A stretch of 64,000 nucleotides of DNA. Origin: Desulfomicrobium baculatum DSM 4028. GTDB taxonomy: Bacteria > Desulfobacterota > Desulfovibrionia > Desulfovibrionales > Desulfomicrobiaceae. The DNA lies in contig NC_013173.1 of the NCBI RefSeq assembly GCF_000023225.1, positions 3,288,501 to 3,352,500 on the forward strand, written 5' to 3'. A program made the translations under genes and the position numbers. The notes beneath the pieces are model-generated. The model had not been told where the DNA came from, ran no database searches, and worked only from the letters and a program-made list of their open reading frames with translations. The first letter of the stretch is position 1. Every line of letters begins with the position of its first letter. Positions 62,883-64,000 of the stretch are shown one piece after another.

Positions 62883-64000
62883 CTATTCTTCTTCGGTCTC
62901 GGCGTCGGTCTCGGTGTCGGCTTCGACTCCGGTCTCGGCATTCTCTTCCATCTTCTGACGGATCATATCGCCGAGGTTGCTGCCGGTCATGGAACCGCTC
63001 TGCGTGGTGCGGAATTCACCGGCACCGCCGGTGCGCTTGCGCTCAGGCTCCTGAGCCTTGAGAGAGAGTCCCAGGCGGCGCTCGTCGGCGCTGACGTGAA
63101 TGACCTTGGCCTCGATGGCGTCACCTTCGTTGAAGGCTTCCTTGGGGCTTTTGATCTTCTTCTTGCTCATCTCGCTGACGTGGACCAGACCTTCGATGCC
63201 TTCCTCAACCTCAACAAACAGACCGAAATCCGTGATGTTGGTGATGGTGCCGGTCAGCATGGTGCCCACGGGGTAGCGATTGGGCACGTCCAGCCACGGG
63301 TCGTCGGCCAGCTGCTTGATGCCCAGGGTGAACTTCTCGTTCTCCTTGTCCACGGTCAGAACCTTGGCGCGGACAACGTCGCCCACCTTGTAGAGCTCAT
63401 TGGGGTGACGGATCTTCTTGGTCCAGGACAGGTCGGAAACGTGAATGAGACCGTCGATGCCGTCCTCGATGCCGATGAACAGGCCGAATTCGGTGATGTT
63501 CTTGACGCTGGCTTCAAGGATGGTGCCTTCAGGATACTTCTCGGCGACCAGGTCCCAGGGATTGGGAGCGACCTGCTTCATGCCGAGCGAGATGCGCTTG
63601 CGGTCCACGTCCACGCCGAGGATGATGACATCCACTTCGTCGCCGGGGCGCACCATCTGGGAAGGATGACGCAGCTTGCGGGTCCAGGACATCTCGGAGA
63701 TGTGCACCAGGCCTTCAACGCCGGCTTCCAGTTCCACGAACGCGCCGTAGTCCACCAGATTGGTGACCTTGCCGGAAAGCTTGTGCCCTTCGGGGTATTT
63801 CTCGGAGATGTTGGCCCAGGGATCCATGACCAGCTGCTTGAGGCCGAGGGATACCTTCTTCTCGTCCTTGTCGAAGGACAGGACTTTGAGAGTCAGTTCG
63901 TCGCCCAGCTGGACCATTTCCTTGGGATGCTTGATGCGCTTCCAGGACATGTCGGTGATGTGCAGCAGACCGTCGAGGCCGCCGAGGTCGATGAACACGC
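62883..64000 (-). CDS. rpsA: 30S ribosomal protein S1, C-terminal part (start beyond right edge)
   Basis: About 372 residues visible; the reading frame runs on past the window edge. Four consecutive S1 RNA-binding repeats are visible, each with a G.V.....G.FV...G..GLVH.SE(M/L)SW core and a KVLS.D...K..SLG.KQL....PW end, followed by an acidic tail (TETDAETEEE). The near-identical repeat spacing identifies S1 rather than another S1-domain protein. It binds mRNA to the ribosome. The ATG at 63998 is internal, not the true start. Confidence 0.95.
   Translation of the reverse strand, partial: VFIDLGGLDGLLHITDMSWKRIKHPKEMVQLGDELTLKVLSFDKDEKKVSLGLKQLVMDPWANISEKYPEGHKLSGKVTNLVDYGAFVELEAGVEGLVHISEMSWTRKLRHPSQMVRPGDEVDVIILGVDVDRKRISLGMKQVAPNPWDLVAEKYPEGTILEASVKNITEFGLFIGIEDGIDGLIHVSDLSWTKKIRHPNELYKVGDVVRAKVLTVDKENEKFTLGIKQLADDPWLDVPNRYPVGTMLTGTITNITDFGLFVEVEEGIEGLVHVSEMSKKKIKSPKEAFNEGDAIEAKVIHVSADERRLGLSLKAQEPERKRTGGAGEFRTTQSGSMTGSNLGDMIRQKMEENAETGVEADTETDAETEEE

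Overview
The window looks like chromosome from a GC-rich, anaerobic, Gram-negative sulfate reducer of the Desulfovibrionales type (Desulfomicrobium/Desulfovibrio-like). Supporting genes are dsrC, a prismane-type hydroxylamine reductase (hcp), the futalosine-pathway menaquinone enzyme mqnE, a TRAP transporter, an RND pump, a lipocalin lipoprotein and several sigma54-type promoters. The assignment is inferred from gene content only. No rRNA, tRNA, CRISPR array, insertion sequence or prophage was seen.

Left part (1-15800): a spore-photoproduct-lyase-like radical SAM protein (cut by the left edge) overlaps a ParB-like gene. Next come an EF-G paralogue and a tight four-gene sucrose cluster (PfkB kinase, sucrose-phosphate synthase, sucrose-phosphatase, amylosucrase). 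These are followed by a VTT-family membrane protein, an unrecognised gene coupled to a PEP-synthase-like phosphotransferase, a UbiA prenyltransferase and a HIT protein.

Middle (15900-37900): three binding-protein-dependent importers. A Dpp-type peptide ABC operon ends with a D-aminopeptidase. A leftward run encodes a TRAP transporter, NagZ and ethanolamine ammonia-lyase EutBC. A BMP/nucleoside-type ABC operon is followed by cytosine deaminase, with two copies of an 87-bp repeat between them. Each importer has a stem-loop just after its binding-protein gene. Then come a ParDE toxin-antitoxin pair, a GrlR-like gene and an MFS transporter.

Right part (38000-64000): hcp with an FNR/CRP-like palindrome upstream; a ZraSR-type two-component system divergent from a near-consensus sigma54 promoter that drives a SHOCT protein and a ZraP-like metal-binding protein; DMT and MarC membrane proteins and an Fe-S/CCG protein; a leftward operon of membrane fusion protein, RND pump, ICMT-like methyltransferase and glycosyltransferase; a lipocalin followed by a PAS protein; cardiolipin synthase; two tiny Cys-containing proteins; dsrC; a glgB-malQ glycogen pair; a 47-residue membrane protein; mqnE; and the C-terminal part of ribosomal protein S1 at the right edge.

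Carbon-storage themes recur. Sucrose made by the 4.5-8.5 kb genes can be turned into alpha-1,4-glucan by amylosucrase and then branched and remodelled by GlgB and MalQ. Nitrogen and peptide salvage (D-peptides, ethanolamine, nucleosides/cytosine) is the second theme. Many adjacent genes overlap by 4 bases (ATGA/GTGA), which marks translationally coupled operons.
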